Source: Lumnitzera littorea (taxonomy: Eukaryota > Streptophyta > Magnoliopsida > Myrtales > Combretaceae). From it: DNA of 64,000 bases. This document shows positions 10,279 through 23,033 of this stretch, in pieces; positions within the stretch are counted from its first letter, which is position 1; each line of letters opens with the position of its first letter. Below the pieces are notes generated by a model. The model saw only the letters and a program-made list of their open reading frames with translations, was not told the DNA's origin and did no database searches. The stretch is taken from assembly GCA_024138015.1 (NCBI GenBank), contig JAMXBB010000011.1, positions 71,223,308-71,287,307 on the forward strand, written 5' to 3'. A program made the translations under genes and the position numbers.

Positions 10279-11939
10279 GGGGTTCGGTTTAGTTACCATT
10301 CAATTAGATTCGTCGGATGAAGGGGTACGTGGATGGTTAGGGTTGCATTAGGTTCCCTGTACAAAGGGGGCATAGGTCCTTTGTTCCCCATCCAGACACA
10401 TTCCAACATTCTATATCCCTACATTTGAGAGCTGATTGTGCCTTTATTGTTCCCTTTTATCATGATATGAGTAAGTCAAGGATAATTAGAGTGAGAGAGA
10501 ATTACATGAGCTTGAGAGGAGGGCCTTGGTTCTTCTAAGGTCCTCAACCGAATGGTGATTGTTGGGTGTAAAGAGTTACATGGTAGTAGGGTATAGCCCT
10601 TAAGTAGTGATCTAGGGGTGTATGTAGGCTTGTGAATTAGGCCTTTATCTAAGCCAAGGACGTCTAAACGGGGATAGAACCTTGGGTGTCGATTTACTAC
10701 TCGTTGGGGTGACTTTACTATTGAAGCTACTTGTTTACAAAAGGTTATGAGTAGAGCCTTTAGGCATTGCCTCTCAAGTTCTCATATAAGTAGGGCTTTA
10801 GAGGTGATTATGGCAATAGAAGAGGCTTCTTTCCTAATCCAAAGGTTTTCGGCTAAGGTAGCTTGGAGGGTCATGTTGGAACAGTCTTGAGCCCCTCATA
10901 TTAACCAGCGAATAGCATAGATGGGGTGGGTAGATCAGCTAATGTAATCCCCCCTGAGTCGCTCCTATAGAAGGTCAGCTCATTTGGTTGGTGTCATCTT
11001 GCTTTGAAGCTGCTAAGGCTATAAAGACTGCGATTGTCAACTTGCCTTACTTTCCCAAGCTTGAAGTGAGCTAAGTTAGAGTTGAGAGTAGTTTAGCTTC
11101 AACAAGAATCTTCTCAAGGTGGTTGAGTTAAAGTTGAGAGTAATCATCAAGATATGATGTTGAACAATAGATTAGGATCTAGCTTGGTGCTTTTAATTTG
11201 TAACCTTTTCTTTTTCTCTTTGTATGTACTTAGGATCAGGATGCCAACTCCTAAAGCCTTGTATTACTTTGTTGAAAAAATAAAATTTCAAGCTTTCTTT
11301 ATACTTGCTCATGTACACTTTCTATTTGACTTGTTCTTTTTTCTTTCCTTTACCTTAAGCTTGTTAACACAAGATTGCTTACTCATTGTTGTGGTAGTAA
11401 CATATGAATGTGCTTGATAGTGAGTTAAGTAAGGCGTATCAACCAAGTTAATGTATCCTTGCCTTGATCGTATTCCCTTTGAGCCCAAGGACCATTAGGG
11501 TGAGTCATATATAAGACCAAGCTAGTTAGTCTGATATTGGGGTATGTGTGTTCTTGGTTTCGAGAACTATGCTATTGCCTGAACCTCATTGAAAGCGATT
11601 GTCTTGATAGTAGTCGTGGCCTTAATCCCTTTAGTGCTAGTGTAATTATTGACTTAGGGTACGTTCTCGAGCATGCAGATTGACCCAAAGATAAGGGCGT
11701 ATTGTATAAATTGGCGACCAGCAATGGTGTGTAAGCCTGCAGACCGTAGTATTGATATAGATACTAACCTAAGGTGTACGTTAAGGGATGAGAATTGACT
11801 TGATGATAAGAGTATATGGTATAAGGCAACAATAAGGAAAAATGGTAGACAAGTGTAAGGAGCTTATCATTTCGTTAATCATAGCAACAATTACAAATAT
11901 CATGAGCACATTACAAAACTTAGATGAAAATAGCCTATG
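10279..11939. other. Non-coding spacer of G1, right part
   Basis: Between the integrase remains and the solo LTR. The frames at 11154-11417 and others show no known motif. No RNA gene, inverted repeat or tandem repeat was noticed. Its position fits the spacer found in long Tat elements. Confidence 0.4.
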
Positions 11940-14632
11940 GTTGTCTACGTTCTAGGCTTTGTGGATAGATTGCCCATCGAGGGTCTCTAGCCTATATACC
12001 CTTTTGCTTGCATCTTCTTTCACATGCACTGAGTCTTCCCAATTAGGAGTGAGCTTGCCCTACCCTTTAGGTGAGCTAGTGGCCTTTAACTTTCTGTACA
12101 CCAAGTCTACATGGTAAAAGGCTTTGTACTTTACTTTCTTGTTTTAATAATGGGCCACTTACTATTGATAAGTTGCCACTCGGGCATGTGCCACGTCGCA
12201 TACTTCCTCATTTGTGTCAAGCCTCACTTGGAGGGCCATGTAGTTTGTGTTTACTTCGAAGTTCTAGACCCTAGTCGTGGGTAACTCGAGCTTAATAGGA
12301 AGAATGACTTTTGATTTAAAGGCGAGGTAGAATGGAGTCTCTCTTATAGATGTTTTGTGAGTTGTGTAATATACCCCTAAAGTATGTTGGGGAGTTCATC
12401 TACCTACTTACCCTTAGCGCACTTTACCCTTTTCTTTAGGCTGTTAAGGACAATCTTATTGATGGCCTCAACCTAGTTGCTGATTTGGGAGTGAGTGGTT
12501 GAGGCATAGTAGAGCCTTATATTGTTCTTGTCATAAAACTTTCGAATCTTATTGCTTTTGAATTGCCTACCGTTGTCCATGATTAGCGCATAGGGCAACT
12601 TGAAATGGGAGAGAATGTATGTGAGTAGCTTGAGCTTCTATCTACTTGGTAAAATAATCAACTGCCACTAAAATGAACTGCAGACCTCCAGATGCTTTTG
12701 GGAAGGGACCGAATAGGTCTAGTCCTAATTAAGTGAACAATCATAGTCTTGTCATATTGTACAAGTTAGAGGTCGGTGTTGGAAGATCATATTGTGTTTC
12801 TGGCACTTGCGGCATTTCTAGACTAAGGTCTTAGCATCCTCCTTTATCGTTGGCCAATAATAGCTTAGTCAGAGGGCTAGGATATATAAGGCCTAAGATT
12901 GAATGTGGTTGCTACATACCCCAGCATAGAGCTCATTTAGGGAGTCAATGCCCTCGTTGGGTCTGAGGTGCCTGAGGAGTTACATGCTTTGTCCTTAGTG
13001 GTATAGCACATTGTTAATGAATGTGTAGTTGGTGGAGGCATAGGCTAGCCTCTTTGCCTTTACTCGATCTTTAAGCATTGCTCTGGTCTTCAAATGTGCT
13101 ATTATTAGATCTATCTAACATGGATCAGGGTTCGCAGGTCAAGCCTTGAGGACTTCTTGCTCTAGTCCTTCTATACTATGCTCCGGAAAGTACTTTATGA
13201 AGGGTAGTTTGTCGTTGTCATGTTGTGGTGGGACAATGGTAGAGGCTAGTTTAGGAAGCCTATCCACTTCCAAGTTATTTGCTTAAGGAATTTTGCTGAC
13301 TTTTCGAGAAGTAAACTTCGCAAGGAGCCCTTGGATTGCATATAGGTATTTGATCATCATCTACCCTTTTGTTTCTTACTCTCACTTTACCTGTTGGACC
13401 ACCAACAAGGAGTCTATGTGGATGTCCAATTTCTTTGCTCCAATGTTCTTAGCTATCTTCAGCCCAGTGATGTGCACCTTGTATTTGCTTTGTTGTTGCT
13501 TATCAGGAATCCAAATTTTAATGCGTAGAGTATCTTCTTCCATTAGAGCCTTATAAGGTTGTATTATTCCCCACTCCCCCCTTCCTAAGTAAAGGAGCCA
13601 TCAACATAGAGAGTCCACATAAGTATATCAATGTCTACTTATGTTTCCTCTTCTCCTGTATACTTTATGATGAAAACTACGAAGACTTGGGCCTTGATCG
13701 CTTACCTTGGTCGATATTGGATACCATGGGCACTGAGCTTGATGGCATAATTTACCATTCTACCTAAGGCATTGGGCTTCTATAGTATAGCTTTGAGTGG
13801 CTGGTTAGTTAACACAATAATTAGGTGGGCTTGGAAGTATGGCCTAAGCTTGCATGCAGTAATGACTACTAGGGCAAACTTCTTAATCTTGGTGTGTTTA
13901 ATTTTTGGCCCTTACAGAATGTGACTCATGTAATATACAGGCTTATGTTCTTGTTTGTCTGCTTAAACAAGGATCGAAGATAATACTTTGTCGTTGATGG
14001 CGAGGTAAAGATATAGCTCTTCACCGGGGATAGGTTTTCAGAGCATCAGTGGGCTCTCCAAGACTTTCTTTAGATTGTCGAATGCTTGCTAACACTAGAT
14101 TGTTCATTTGAACTTAAAGGAGTTCTTCAAGAGCTTGAAGAATTCTAAGCACTTATCGGCACTTTTAGATATGAAGCGATTTAAGGCAACAACTTTCCCT
14201 ATTAGGTGCTGGACTTCCTTTACTGTTCTTAGGGTTGTCATGTCATAAACTTCTTGGATCTTACCTGGATTAGCCTCAATTCTTTATTTCATGACCATGA
14301 AGCCAAGAATTTTCCTAATGCGATCCCAAAAAAGCATTTCAGGGGGTTGAGTTTTATTCGGTAGTGGCAGAGGGTGTTGAATGTCTCTCGACGGTCCTTG
14401 ATGTGGCCTTTCCTTGCCCTACTTTTGATCGTTATGTCATCTACATAGACTTCAACATTTCTGTCGATCTGTGGCTTGAATATGGTAGTGACTAATCTCT
14501 AATACATAGCTTTAGCACTCTTCAAACTAAAGGGCATGACTCGGTAGTAATAGGTGCTAAAGTTTGTGACGAATGAGGTGTAGACCTTATCCTTCATTGT
14601 CATTTACATCTGGTTATAACTCGAGTAGGCAT
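11940..14632 (-). pseudogene. G1 pol, 3' part: RT C-terminus, RNase H, integrase
   Basis: Read on the minus strand from 14632. First comes the second half of the reverse transcriptase, starting at the AYSSYNQM motif (about 14632-14600), then YYYRVMPFSL and a finger/palm region around 14480 where the active site reads VYVDD. RNase H follows around 13640-13200 with an opening like WTLYVDGSF. The integrase begins near 12870 (YYWPTIKEDAK, then a CxxC zinc part KCRKCQ) and continues with LFGPFPKASGG and VAVDYFTK near 12690-12640; the last recognisable block is ETPFYLAFKSKVILP and a GPY/F-like tail to about 11940. Many stops and frameshifts interrupt every domain. The wording is of the plant Tat type. 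It is separated from the N-terminal half of RT only by the LTR at 14633-17275. Confidence 0.75.
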
Positions 14633-17275
14633 TGTTGAGATTAGTTTTCGCCTCCCGATTTTTATAGATTAGTCTTCTTTAAACCAATCAATATTAAACC
14701 TTACCTATTTAATACTGACCATTGACTAGGGTTTAAAAAAGATCGGTTTTTTATGTCTTCAAAATGCTTTAGAGTCATCACTGGACTAGAGTCGGGAAAA
14801 AGTTAAATTATAACCAATTGGGTGGATTAGTTATAACTTAGTTACTGGTTTTAATGAGAAAACTAATTTTTTCAAAATGGTTTTCTAAAACAAGAGATTT
14901 AGGTCTAAGGGCTATCTTATTAAACCCTAAATGGGTACCACTTTTAAAGTTTTCAATTTTAAATATACTTTTCAATAATACCCCTTTTCAATTATTAAAC
15001 TACTAATCATATTACATGCGACAAAATTAATTAATTTACACAAATATTTACAAAGATTGAAAAAATAAAACTTTCCATATTTTAAGTTGCTCCGTACTTA
15101 CTTACGAGTGCTTACGTACCTGCTATTCGGGATCAGACTTCCATAATTCATTTACTAAAAACATTAGCGAGTTAGTTGATTTTAATTTTGAAAAAAAGGC
15201 TAGGTTTATATTTTTTACTCGTTTTGATTTATTTAAAGAAAATTTTTTAAGGGTCCTAAATTGGTTTGATTTTTGGAAATTCTAAAGTGTCCTAATTTGG
15301 AAAAGGTTTATTTATTTTTATTTATTTGAAAAATAGGTTTTTCTAAGTGACAAAATGTTTTTCTTTATAGATATTTTTATTTTTATTTTTATTATTTTTT
15401 TGTTAAAATGTGAAAATAAAACTAGACAATTATTTTTTATTTTTTCTTTTTCTTTCTTTTTCTTCTTTCCCCCTTTTTTCTCTTTTCTTTTTCTTTTTTT
15501 TTTCTATTTTTATTTTATTTTTTAGTTACAATTACATATTGAAATAAATAAATATAAAAAAAAAAAACAGAAGTAACGAAACAACAATAATCTAATGGGT
15601 AAGAGGGCCTCGAATTGGATTAGCAGGGGAAAGGTTGGACTGGAGTTGTGAATCTGGTCGGGTCTCTAGGTTTAAGTGGATTGGATGTGAGTCGGATGGC
15701 GGGTTTAGGCCGGTCACTCATAGTAGCTTGGAGAGGACGTTTCCTAGGGTTATGTAGTTGCCAAATTGAATGAGAAAAAGTTTTTTTTTTCTTTTTTTTT
15801 TTGTGCAAATCAAGTTAGGTTTATAGGGGTTTAAAGAACCACAACAGGTTTTTATGGTAGTTTGTATGGTGGTTAGTGAGGAACAGCTGATGGTGGTGAT
15901 GGGTGGTGCTCGTGCAGTGGCTGAGGGAAGTTGTTCGATGACGATGGAGTGTGGGTATGCCGCTACGGTCGTGTGTGCGTACAATGGGGATGTATTTGGG
16001 GTGGTTGTGTATGTGTGCGAATTTAGAGAGAAAGTGGGTTCTTGGGTTTGGTTTGTTTGAGAGGGTCCAGCAGTGGGGAGTGGCTATTGTTGGTTTCGAT
16101 ATTTGGTGTTAGGTTGAAGTGGAGTTCGAGAGATAAGGGCATCAAGTTAGTGTTTGTGTGTGAGAGTAGTGTGTATGAATGCTGTTCGATAGGTGTAGTA
16201 GTGTGTATATGAGGATTGTTGGGTTATTGTTGGGGTTGAAGTCGGAGAGAAAGTTGAGAAAGAGAGGGTGGGTTGTGGAGGACGGCGGTAGCTATTGTGC
16301 GGTCAAGAGAGAGAAGGCAGCGAAAGAGAGTGAGGGTCAACTTGTCGTGTATGTGTAGGTTGTTGCAGGTTGGTGGGATGCAAGCACATAGCGGGCGTTG
16401 GTTTTGGGCGTGCGTGGTTGTGTCTATAAATTTTGGGTGCTTGGTGATTGGCCAAGAGAAGGTGTATTGGATTGGGTGATGTTTGTCCAAAGAGAAAGTG
16501 AATTTATGTCTAACGAGAGATCCGATCCCTATGTGTATGTCTTGTATGTGTATGCATTTGAAAATGAATTCTCCCCTTGCATGTATGTTTTTTTTTAAAA
16601 AAAAAAAATGAGAAAGTAAGGGGAAGAAAAGGAAAGGAGAGAAGAAAAAGAAGGGAAATAAAATGTGTTGTTAAGCCCAATTATAGAGTGCTACATGTTA
16701 TAATCAGACACGTGGCCCAATGATGTCTTGACATATGGTAGCACAAGCAGTGAAAAAAGAAAAGGGTAAAAGGCATTTTTATGCCTCTAGTGAAATTCGA
16801 ACATTTGATCTCAAATCAAACCCAATGCAAGTCCAAGTGCTTATTCGTTAAGGCATTGGCCTATGCCTTATTCATATGTACAATTAAATTGCACATATGA
16901 ACAAAGTCAGCTTGGGTTAAATTTAAATCTAAGTTTAGGCTTAACGGTTCTCTTTTTATTTAAAAAATCTATTCTATTTAAATTATCTAAACGAAAAATA
17001 TTATTTTCTAAATTCCTTAAATCTTCTATTTTTTCAAATTTTCTTATTTTTTGTGACTTTTCAATTTTTCTAAAATTTTCCATTTTTTGTATTTCTTTTA
17101 AATGTCTTATTTTTTGTGTTTTTTCCTTTTTTTTTTCTAAAATTTTTATTATTTGTATATATTTTTAGGTTTTCTTTAATTTTCTATTTTTTGTATTTTT
17201 CTTAATTTAGGACTCTTTAACCTATTCTAAAAATTTTGAAAAATAAAAAAGGAGGACCAAAATGAGGTGTCTACA
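14633..17275. mobile_element. Solo LTR, family A, copy 1 (inserted in G1 RT)
   Basis: A 2643-bp insertion with LTR ends TGTTGAGA at 14633 and GTCTACA at 17275. It cuts the reverse transcriptase of G1 exactly between the LLNF and AYSSYNQM motifs. It is related to 45996-47773, sharing an early block with GTCGGAAAAAG and AACCAATTG motifs, a block ending in TGGGTAC, and a T-rich final third. The flanking bases GGCAT and GGTGC are only loosely alike, so the target duplication is not clear. The orientation of transcription could not be decided. A distinct GC-richer block fills about 15600-16560. Confidence 0.65.
15600..16560. other. GC-richer block inside family A LTR
   Basis: About 1 kb rich in G and GTG-type motifs on the + strand, with overlapping frames on both strands (15718-15984, 15854-16060, 16224-16490, 16273-16479). 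None shows a known domain and the base bias alone explains open frames on both strands. The other family A copy (45996-47773) appears to lack the block, which accounts for most of the length difference. Confidence 0.45.
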
Positions 17276-18316
17276 GGTGCCTATGAAATTGAGAAGAGCA
17301 TGACCTGATGTCAAATTGATAAGTAGTTAATACGGGGAAGAAGGAAGCGGTTTTTGGGATAGGCCTTGTTAAAGTTAGTGTAATCGATATATATTAGCCA
17401 TTTCCCTTTGTCCTTCTTTATGAGGATTGTACTCACGAGTCACATGGGGTGCTTCTCTTACTTAATGAATTCGGCTTGAAGTAATTTCTGGACCTCTTGC
17501 TCAATTGTGGCTTGTTGTTTGGGCACAAAATGTCATTTCCTTTGCTTAACCAGTTGTATACTTGGATCAATGTTAAGGTAGTGAGTTGCTTTAAGGATGT
17601 TGATTATCCTTGGCATGTCTTCGGGTGTAAACACAAAGACGTTTATGTTTTGGTGGAGGAAATCTACAAGCTTTATCTTTTCGTCTTTGGGTAGAGCTAT
17701 CCTGATTCAAGTAATCATTCCTGGAGCACTTCAGAGCTCGATTTCCTTATTATTCTCTATTGGTTCTCCTTATAGGGTTGACTTTGATCATTGGTAGACT
17801 CAATGTTCATGAATTTGTCTCTAGTTTGGGTCTTGAGATAAAGGGACCTAGACAGGTTTTGGTCTCCTCGGACTTTACCTAGTCCTGTTGGTGTTATGAA
17901 CTTAGCTTTCAAACATCTTTAGCTAATAAGCATATCGAACTTTGTTATGCTTGGTTATCCTAGTATGACACCGCATGGTGACCAATGGTCGGCTACTACA
18001 AAATTAATGGACTATGTGGCAACATGTTGACCGTTGCCTAGTTGTATTGGTAAGGTGATGAGTCTCTTGGTTATACAAGTTTTCCACCTCCAAAGCCTGT
18101 AAAGCCATGTTTGTATGGTTGAAGGAGTTCGTCAAGTTGGTCCTTCATCTTTTTGTAAGCATGGTAGAACAAGATGTCAACTAAGTTGCCACTGTCGACG
18201 AGCCTTTTTGGAACATTGAGGTAGCCAATCTCAACGTTAATGACCATAGCATCACTATGCAGATAGTTAATGCCATGTTCATCATCTGAGGTAAAGTTGA
18301 CAGTGGTATCCATCTT
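17276..18316 (-). pseudogene. G1 pol, 5' part: protease and RT N-terminus
   Basis: On the minus strand, 18313-18071 still holds an open stretch typical of a Tat-clade retropepsin: DAMVINVEIGY, then VDSGNLVDILFY, which is the D-S-G active site with its usual surroundings, and a GFTGFGGG end. Further left (about 17520-17280) comes the start of the reverse transcriptase: an EVQKLLQAEFIK-like opening, then HKEGQREMAN and a motif like NKACPKDSFPLP in broken form, ending HALLNF at the insertion point of the family A LTR. RT parts contain stops and shifts. The protease active site is intact, in contrast to the Reina-like elements of this window. To the right a family L LTR (18317-20870) splits it from gag. 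Confidence 0.75.
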
Positions 18317-20870
18317 TATAAACCTTGCAAATTTAGCTTTTTGAGTACAAAGTTGAACTCGAGTGCTATATATAATTTTGCTAAGCCAACAAAATTGATA
18401 AATTTAAAGTTGATTAAAATTTTAAATTCAAAACCTAAAATGTATATGAAAAACACTTATATATTATTTAGAACCCTAATCGCATATGAAAATCCTAGAT
18501 CTTATGTATATGTAAATATAAGACATTGAACTGGATATATATATATATATATGTTTATATATAGTTTTCTATTTTTCTAAGGTTTAAATAGATATACATA
18601 TAATATAGTATGGGTATAAGTATATGCATATACTTATAGATACAAGTATATGTATGATAATACCCTAATTTCTTAAAGTAAGTTGATAAGTAAATATATA
18701 TATGTGTGTGTGTGTGTGTGCTAGACGTAAACTCACAAGGAAGATAGAAATGATTTTTCTGTTATTTAATTACTTTAGGATGTTATACATGTATATATTA
18801 ATATTATAAATTGGAAAAAAAAATACAGAAATTAGGTAAAATAAGAAAATTACAACATAGACCAATAAGAAGTTGTCATGTCAGCATCTCTTAATTTTCT
18901 AATTAAAAATGCAATTTATAAAGATAATAAGATGATAATAATAATAAATTCATTAGAAAATTACAATTATAACAAATATTAAGATAATTAGTAATTTAAG
19001 CTTAAAATAGTGAAATAATGAAATTATTACAAAATAGACCCATAAATAAAAATATTTAAAAAATATAAAAATTTAAACATTATTTAAGTCTATTACACTT
19101 TTAAAATAAAAAAAATAAATATAGTTAATAAGAAAAGTAAAAAATGATAATAAAAAATTAATTAGGCCAAAAATAAATAAATTTGTAACATTTTTGGCCC
19201 ATAATAAAAATTTTGAGTTTCAACATCCAAAACTGATCTCTCAATGTAAAAGTAAGTTAAAAAATGATAAAAATTAATTATAAGATCATAAAAATCGAAG
19301 TTAAAATGAAAAAGTTATACGTGATTAAAAATTTAAGATAAAGTGAGAAAAATAGGTAGGATAATTAAGTTAATTGACCCTATAAATTAATTACTAGGAT
19401 AAACCCTTAAAGTAAATAAATAAACACATAAGATACAATTATTTACAAATATACCCATATATTTCCTATTTACCCCAATAAATAAGTTAAATTATGTTCA
19501 TGCCATGTTTGGATTATAGCGGGAAATTAGACAAATTACAATATACATTTAGTTATTAAGAAACATAGATTTTCTAAATACTTACAAGTCTTATTATCTT
19601 TTAAGTACTTACTTGTCAAGTTCTGGAAATTTTAAATGCCGGTAAAGTGAGCATCAATCTAGGTGAGAGAGTTCTAATAACTTGCTATCTGCATGTGCAT
19701 GATACTTGCCTAATGTTTTGCTAGTTATTGCTTGTATGTTTGAATGACTATTTTGCTCTGTGTGCTATCATCCATATGATTACCCCTTTAAATCGATAAA
19801 TATAAATATTTGACCAAAATAACCGATTATATTTGTTGCATGTCTATGACTTCATAGGTATATTTATGGAGAGTGCTAGCTTTGCTAATTTTTTAGAAAA
19901 GTATTTTTGGAAATGTTTTCCCAATCTTAAATAGATTCATGTATAACTTTTATGAGGGCTTATAATATTAGTTGATGATATTTTTATTGTTAAAGCAAAG
20001 CTAGCATGGTATTTTTAATTGATTGATAGCGGGGGAACTCATATAGTTGAGCCCATGGGGCCTTAGATATAATTTGTTAATGGTGGATAGCCTTAGTTAG
20101 GGTCCACCTATTTAGATTAGTGTTTCTTTCTTGATTAGGGTAATAGTTAAGTGTTATCTAGAGGGACGATGCCCTTAGGTAGCCTCATGTGAGTAAGGTG
20201 AGGTGCCTTGTGTGGGTAAGTACGGGGGATAATTGATATGTAAATGATGTAAATCTATACCTTTCATAGTTTCGAACTCCTATAGATGTGTTGCTTGCAT
20301 TTACTGCATATACATCCATTTCCTGTATAGATAAACTCGCATGTATGCTAATAATGTTTGATAACTTGCTTAAATGGTAGTGGTGAGGAACGAACTCATT
20401 AAGTTGTGGTTTGCTCATTGCTCATTCCCCTTTAGCTTCTTTTACAGGTTCGTTTAAGCTAGGACTAGGATAAATTTTAAGTATAGAGTGCAAATTGAAG
20501 ATATGTAAGATAGTGTTAGAGTTAATTAAGAAGTGTATAGTTGGTATAGAAACATCCTATGTATGAAGTATTTATATGTTAGGGTTTCGTATAATTTAGT
20601 ATTTTTTGTAATTTATAAAGTTGACTTACCTTGTCTTATTATTTGGTAAGGGATATCGATTCTCTACGGTCTTGATGAACTGTGGAATATTGGATATCTA
20701 TAGTTATTTATATTTTATGTTAAGTTAATAAATTAAAATTTGAAAAGCCTAGTGATTAATTAATTAGAGTCTTGTAATATTTGACTTGCAAGGCAGGTTT
20801 TGTCTCATGAGTGTATACTTGATATGAAAATTTTAGGCAATCCTATTAAGTCCCCTTTAGGGTCCTGACA
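18317..20870 (+). mobile_element. Family L LTR-like unit, copy L1
   Basis: A 2554-bp insertion between gag and protease of G1. It begins TATAAACC (aligned with TGTAAGCC of other copies) and ends GGTCCTGACA. The flanks are ATCTT (18312-18316) and GTCTT (20871-20875), matching at four of five bases. The 3' part shares with the other copies an acceptor-like site at 20446-20447 (CTTCTTTTACAG then GT) and a preceding TTGCTCA block. The rest is AT-rich and more diverged than in L2-L6. A GTAAGT at 18678-18683 is a possible donor, but no clear TATA box stands at the expected distance. No genes inside; TA and TG microsatellites lie at about 18539-18556 and 18694-18720. Confidence 0.7.
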
Positions 20871-22200
20871 GTCTTAGGCTTCTTAGTTCTAACAAGGTAC
20901 ATTTCGTGCTCAGTGGATGTGGAGGTGATGTCACTTGTGAAGGTAGGGCATTTGAAGATGGTATTCACTTGTCCTCATTTGTAGCGATGATTTTGATCAT
21001 TAGTAGTGCCATCTCTTTATTGGTTTTGATAATATTGTTGAGGTTGTTATTGTTGCTCTATTTTGATAACGCTAGGTTAGTCATAGAATTTAGTTTCATT
21101 TGTTGGCAATTAGGCAGTTGATGCGGCCTTTGCAAACAAGACCTTAGACCACATTCTTGAGGTGGTGGCACTCATTGGTGTTGTCTTCATGAACGTGGTG
21201 ATAGTTGTAGTATTTTACAGAGTTGGCCGCTTCGAGTGTTTCTCTAACATTGGGTAGTTGAGGGAGTTGCACTTGAACGTTGTACATGACCTCTTCGAAG
21301 GGGCTGTTGAGAGGTGTGTATGAAGGGTAGTTTGCAAATCTCTATTTTTGCCTATCTCTCCTTTCTTTCCAAGAGGATGGCTTAGTATCCCTTAAGCTTG
21401 GTCAATCTTTGATTATGCTTTGGGCATTGTTGTTGGTTTCAAATCTTGCTTTGATGGCATCTTCTTAGGTGACGTATTCATTGGCCACTCTCATTAACTC
21501 ATCAAGTGAGTTTGGTTTGTTGAAGGATACTACATCAAAGAGCTTTCCAATAAGGTCAATTCCTATGATTAGAGCCTAAAGGGTTCTTCTCGTATTAAGT
21601 TTGGAGACCTGAAGCTTCGGGCGGTTGAAGCATCCCAAGTATGCATACAAGGACTCGTTGGGGGTATTGTTTGACATTGTAAAGCGTTAAGGAATTTTTG
21701 TGTGAGACTTGGGAGCTAAGAAAATGTTGCTAAAATTTGCTTGTTAAGTCATCAAAAGACATAATGGAGCCATTGGCTAAGGTATTAAACCACAATAAAG
21801 ATGCCTTTGCCCATGTTCTGGGGAAAGCTTTACTCATAATGGCAACTAAGAAGTTGTGAAGGCTCATCATGGTACAAAAGTAGATTAAGTGGTCGTCTAG
21901 GTCACCCATTCTACTGTATATATTGAGGTGAGGGAGCCTTGTGGCGTGAGGTAGTGTCTCCTCGAGAATAAGTGGTGTAAGTGGGCTCTTTGCTATTATT
22001 AAGGGTGATGTTTGAGCAGATGATTTGACTTTCTTTTGGTTATACATGCTAGATGTGTGATGAATATGTTCATCTAACTCCTGGACATTTATGTCCTCAA
22101 ATGCCTTTAGGGATCGTCTTCGGGACAAATCTTCTGCGAGTCTGCTCGCGGTAGAAAGTTCACCCTGCATATGTGTTTTGCCGATGATTATGGTTCATGC
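20871..22200 (-). pseudogene. G1 gag, decayed
   Basis: An open stretch at 22170-21730 on the minus strand reads like the Tat-clade gag: a linker with TSPLIIAKSPLTP, then RLPHLNIYSRMGDLDDHLIYF, the common 'fruit-to-gag' motif order (…YDGxxDPxxHL…), and AFPRTWAKASLLWFNTLANGSIMSF, equal to the familiar AFPxTLxGAAxxWFxxLxxxSIxSF pattern. Further left, near 21250-21130, a degenerate zinc knuckle appears as YYNYHHVHEDNTNEC, where the first cysteine has become tyrosine. Gag forms the particle shell and binds the RNA. The frame breaks after 21730 and there are stops in the C-terminal half. Upstream (to 22621) is leader without clear motifs. Confidence 0.75.
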
Positions 22201-22621
22201 GATTGTATAAGTCCTTAAGGGCTTGCTAGTTGTGTTGACCTGGTTACGTAAATGCATTAAGCATGAAGTTCATGGATTGTTGTTTTTGCTTGGTTGTGAG
22301 GATGAGTTGATCGTTGGTTCTTCGTTTATTCTTTTTTGGGCTACATTTTTTAGTTGAGCTACATCTCTATTGAGAGTCGCATTAGACTCTTAAGTTCTAC
22401 GATTGTCTTCAAGCACTTATTGGACAAGTATTCTAAGCTGTTGACTTTTGTAGGCTTAAATGCTTGGGGTAGGGAGTGTTGGTGAATGTCATGATGGGGG
22501 AGACCTGTTACCATCACCCAACTGTGACCTAACACTGTCACATAACTATAAAGGCTATAGATTGTTGTTTTTACTTTTAGCCATCTTATGTGTAATGGCT
22601 TAAAATGGTCAATGCTAAAAT
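22201..22621 (-). other. Leader region of G1 between LTR and gag
   Basis: Sequence between the inner border of the right LTR and the first recognisable gag part. I could not identify the tRNA primer site directly left of 22622. The frame at 22359-22541 has no motif. Confidence 0.35.
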
Positions 22622-23033
22622 GTTAATTATAAGTGAATCAACTAAGTATAATAAGTGAATTGGGCTCTAATTCCTTAGATTGGAGCATTAGTGGGCTTCG
22701 ATCTTGGTTAGATTCCTTGCTATGAGTCACCTACAAAAAGCCCCTTGTTGGTGTATCCATGAGGGCCCTCTAATGCTCAAGTCAACAAAGAGGATCAAAG
22801 GAAAGGGAAGTGTGGACTACTTGAGCACTTTTAATCCTTAAGAAAGGTGCTTAGGTTCAATAGGGTTTAATTTGTCAAGGGTAATATGAAGTATAGAGGG
22901 TTCAAATCCCCTTACCCGTTGTCTCCTTAGACAATTTATAGTATAAGGAATATAACTACTTAGGACATGTATTGGCATGGGATTTGTTCGTACTTGCTAC
23001 TAGTAGCGAATATGCATTGGAGAGTTGACAAGG
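22622..23033 (-). repeat. 5' LTR of G1 (right), cut short
   Basis: A direct repeat of 3716-4125: both start TGTTAATT and share GTGAATCAACTAAG and a block of about 410 bp. Similarity stops at 23033, where a Reina-like LTR begins, so the U3 part (over 1 kb) of this LTR is missing from the adjoining sequence. I did not find the missing part further right. Confidence 0.75.

Larger units (their letters stand above)
3716..23033 (-). mobile_element. Tat-like Ty3/gypsy retrotransposon G1 (decayed, interrupted)
   Basis: Envelope of one large minus-strand element. Reading leftwards from the right end the order is: part of the 5' LTR (22622-23033), gag (about 22200-20871), protease (18313-18071), reverse transcriptase (17700-17276 and 14632-13990), RNase H (about 13850-13200), integrase (about 12900-11940), a non-coding spacer, an antisense extra gene (5268-8480 on +) and the 3' LTR (3716-5311). 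The two LTR copies share about 410 bp beginning TGTTAATT, with roughly one difference in five bases by eye. Gag, protease and RT wording resembles plant Tat-clade elements (Retand/RIRE2/Ogre relatives), and an antisense gene between pol and 3' LTR is a known Tat trait. Four LTR insertions add about 7.3 kb, so the original element was about 12 kb plus the lost part of its right LTR. All genes carry many stops and frameshifts. Confidence 0.8.

Noticed and set aside
15718..16598. Overlapping open frames on both strands (60-90 aa)
   Set aside because: They arise from a GC-richer, GTG-repeat-like block without stop-codon pressure; no domain or signal is visible and the frames exist on both strands.
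16760..16862. tRNA-derived SINE suggested by an ATTCGAACATTTGA motif
   Set aside because: Only a B-box-like motif is present inside the family A LTR; there is no A box, no 3' tail and no duplication.
22860..22920. tRNA-like GGTTCAAATCC box with flanking GGGTAA/TTACCC
   Set aside because: The B-box-like motif occurs in both G1 LTR copies, but the distance to the 5' half is far too short for a tRNA and there is no A box or anticodon arm.
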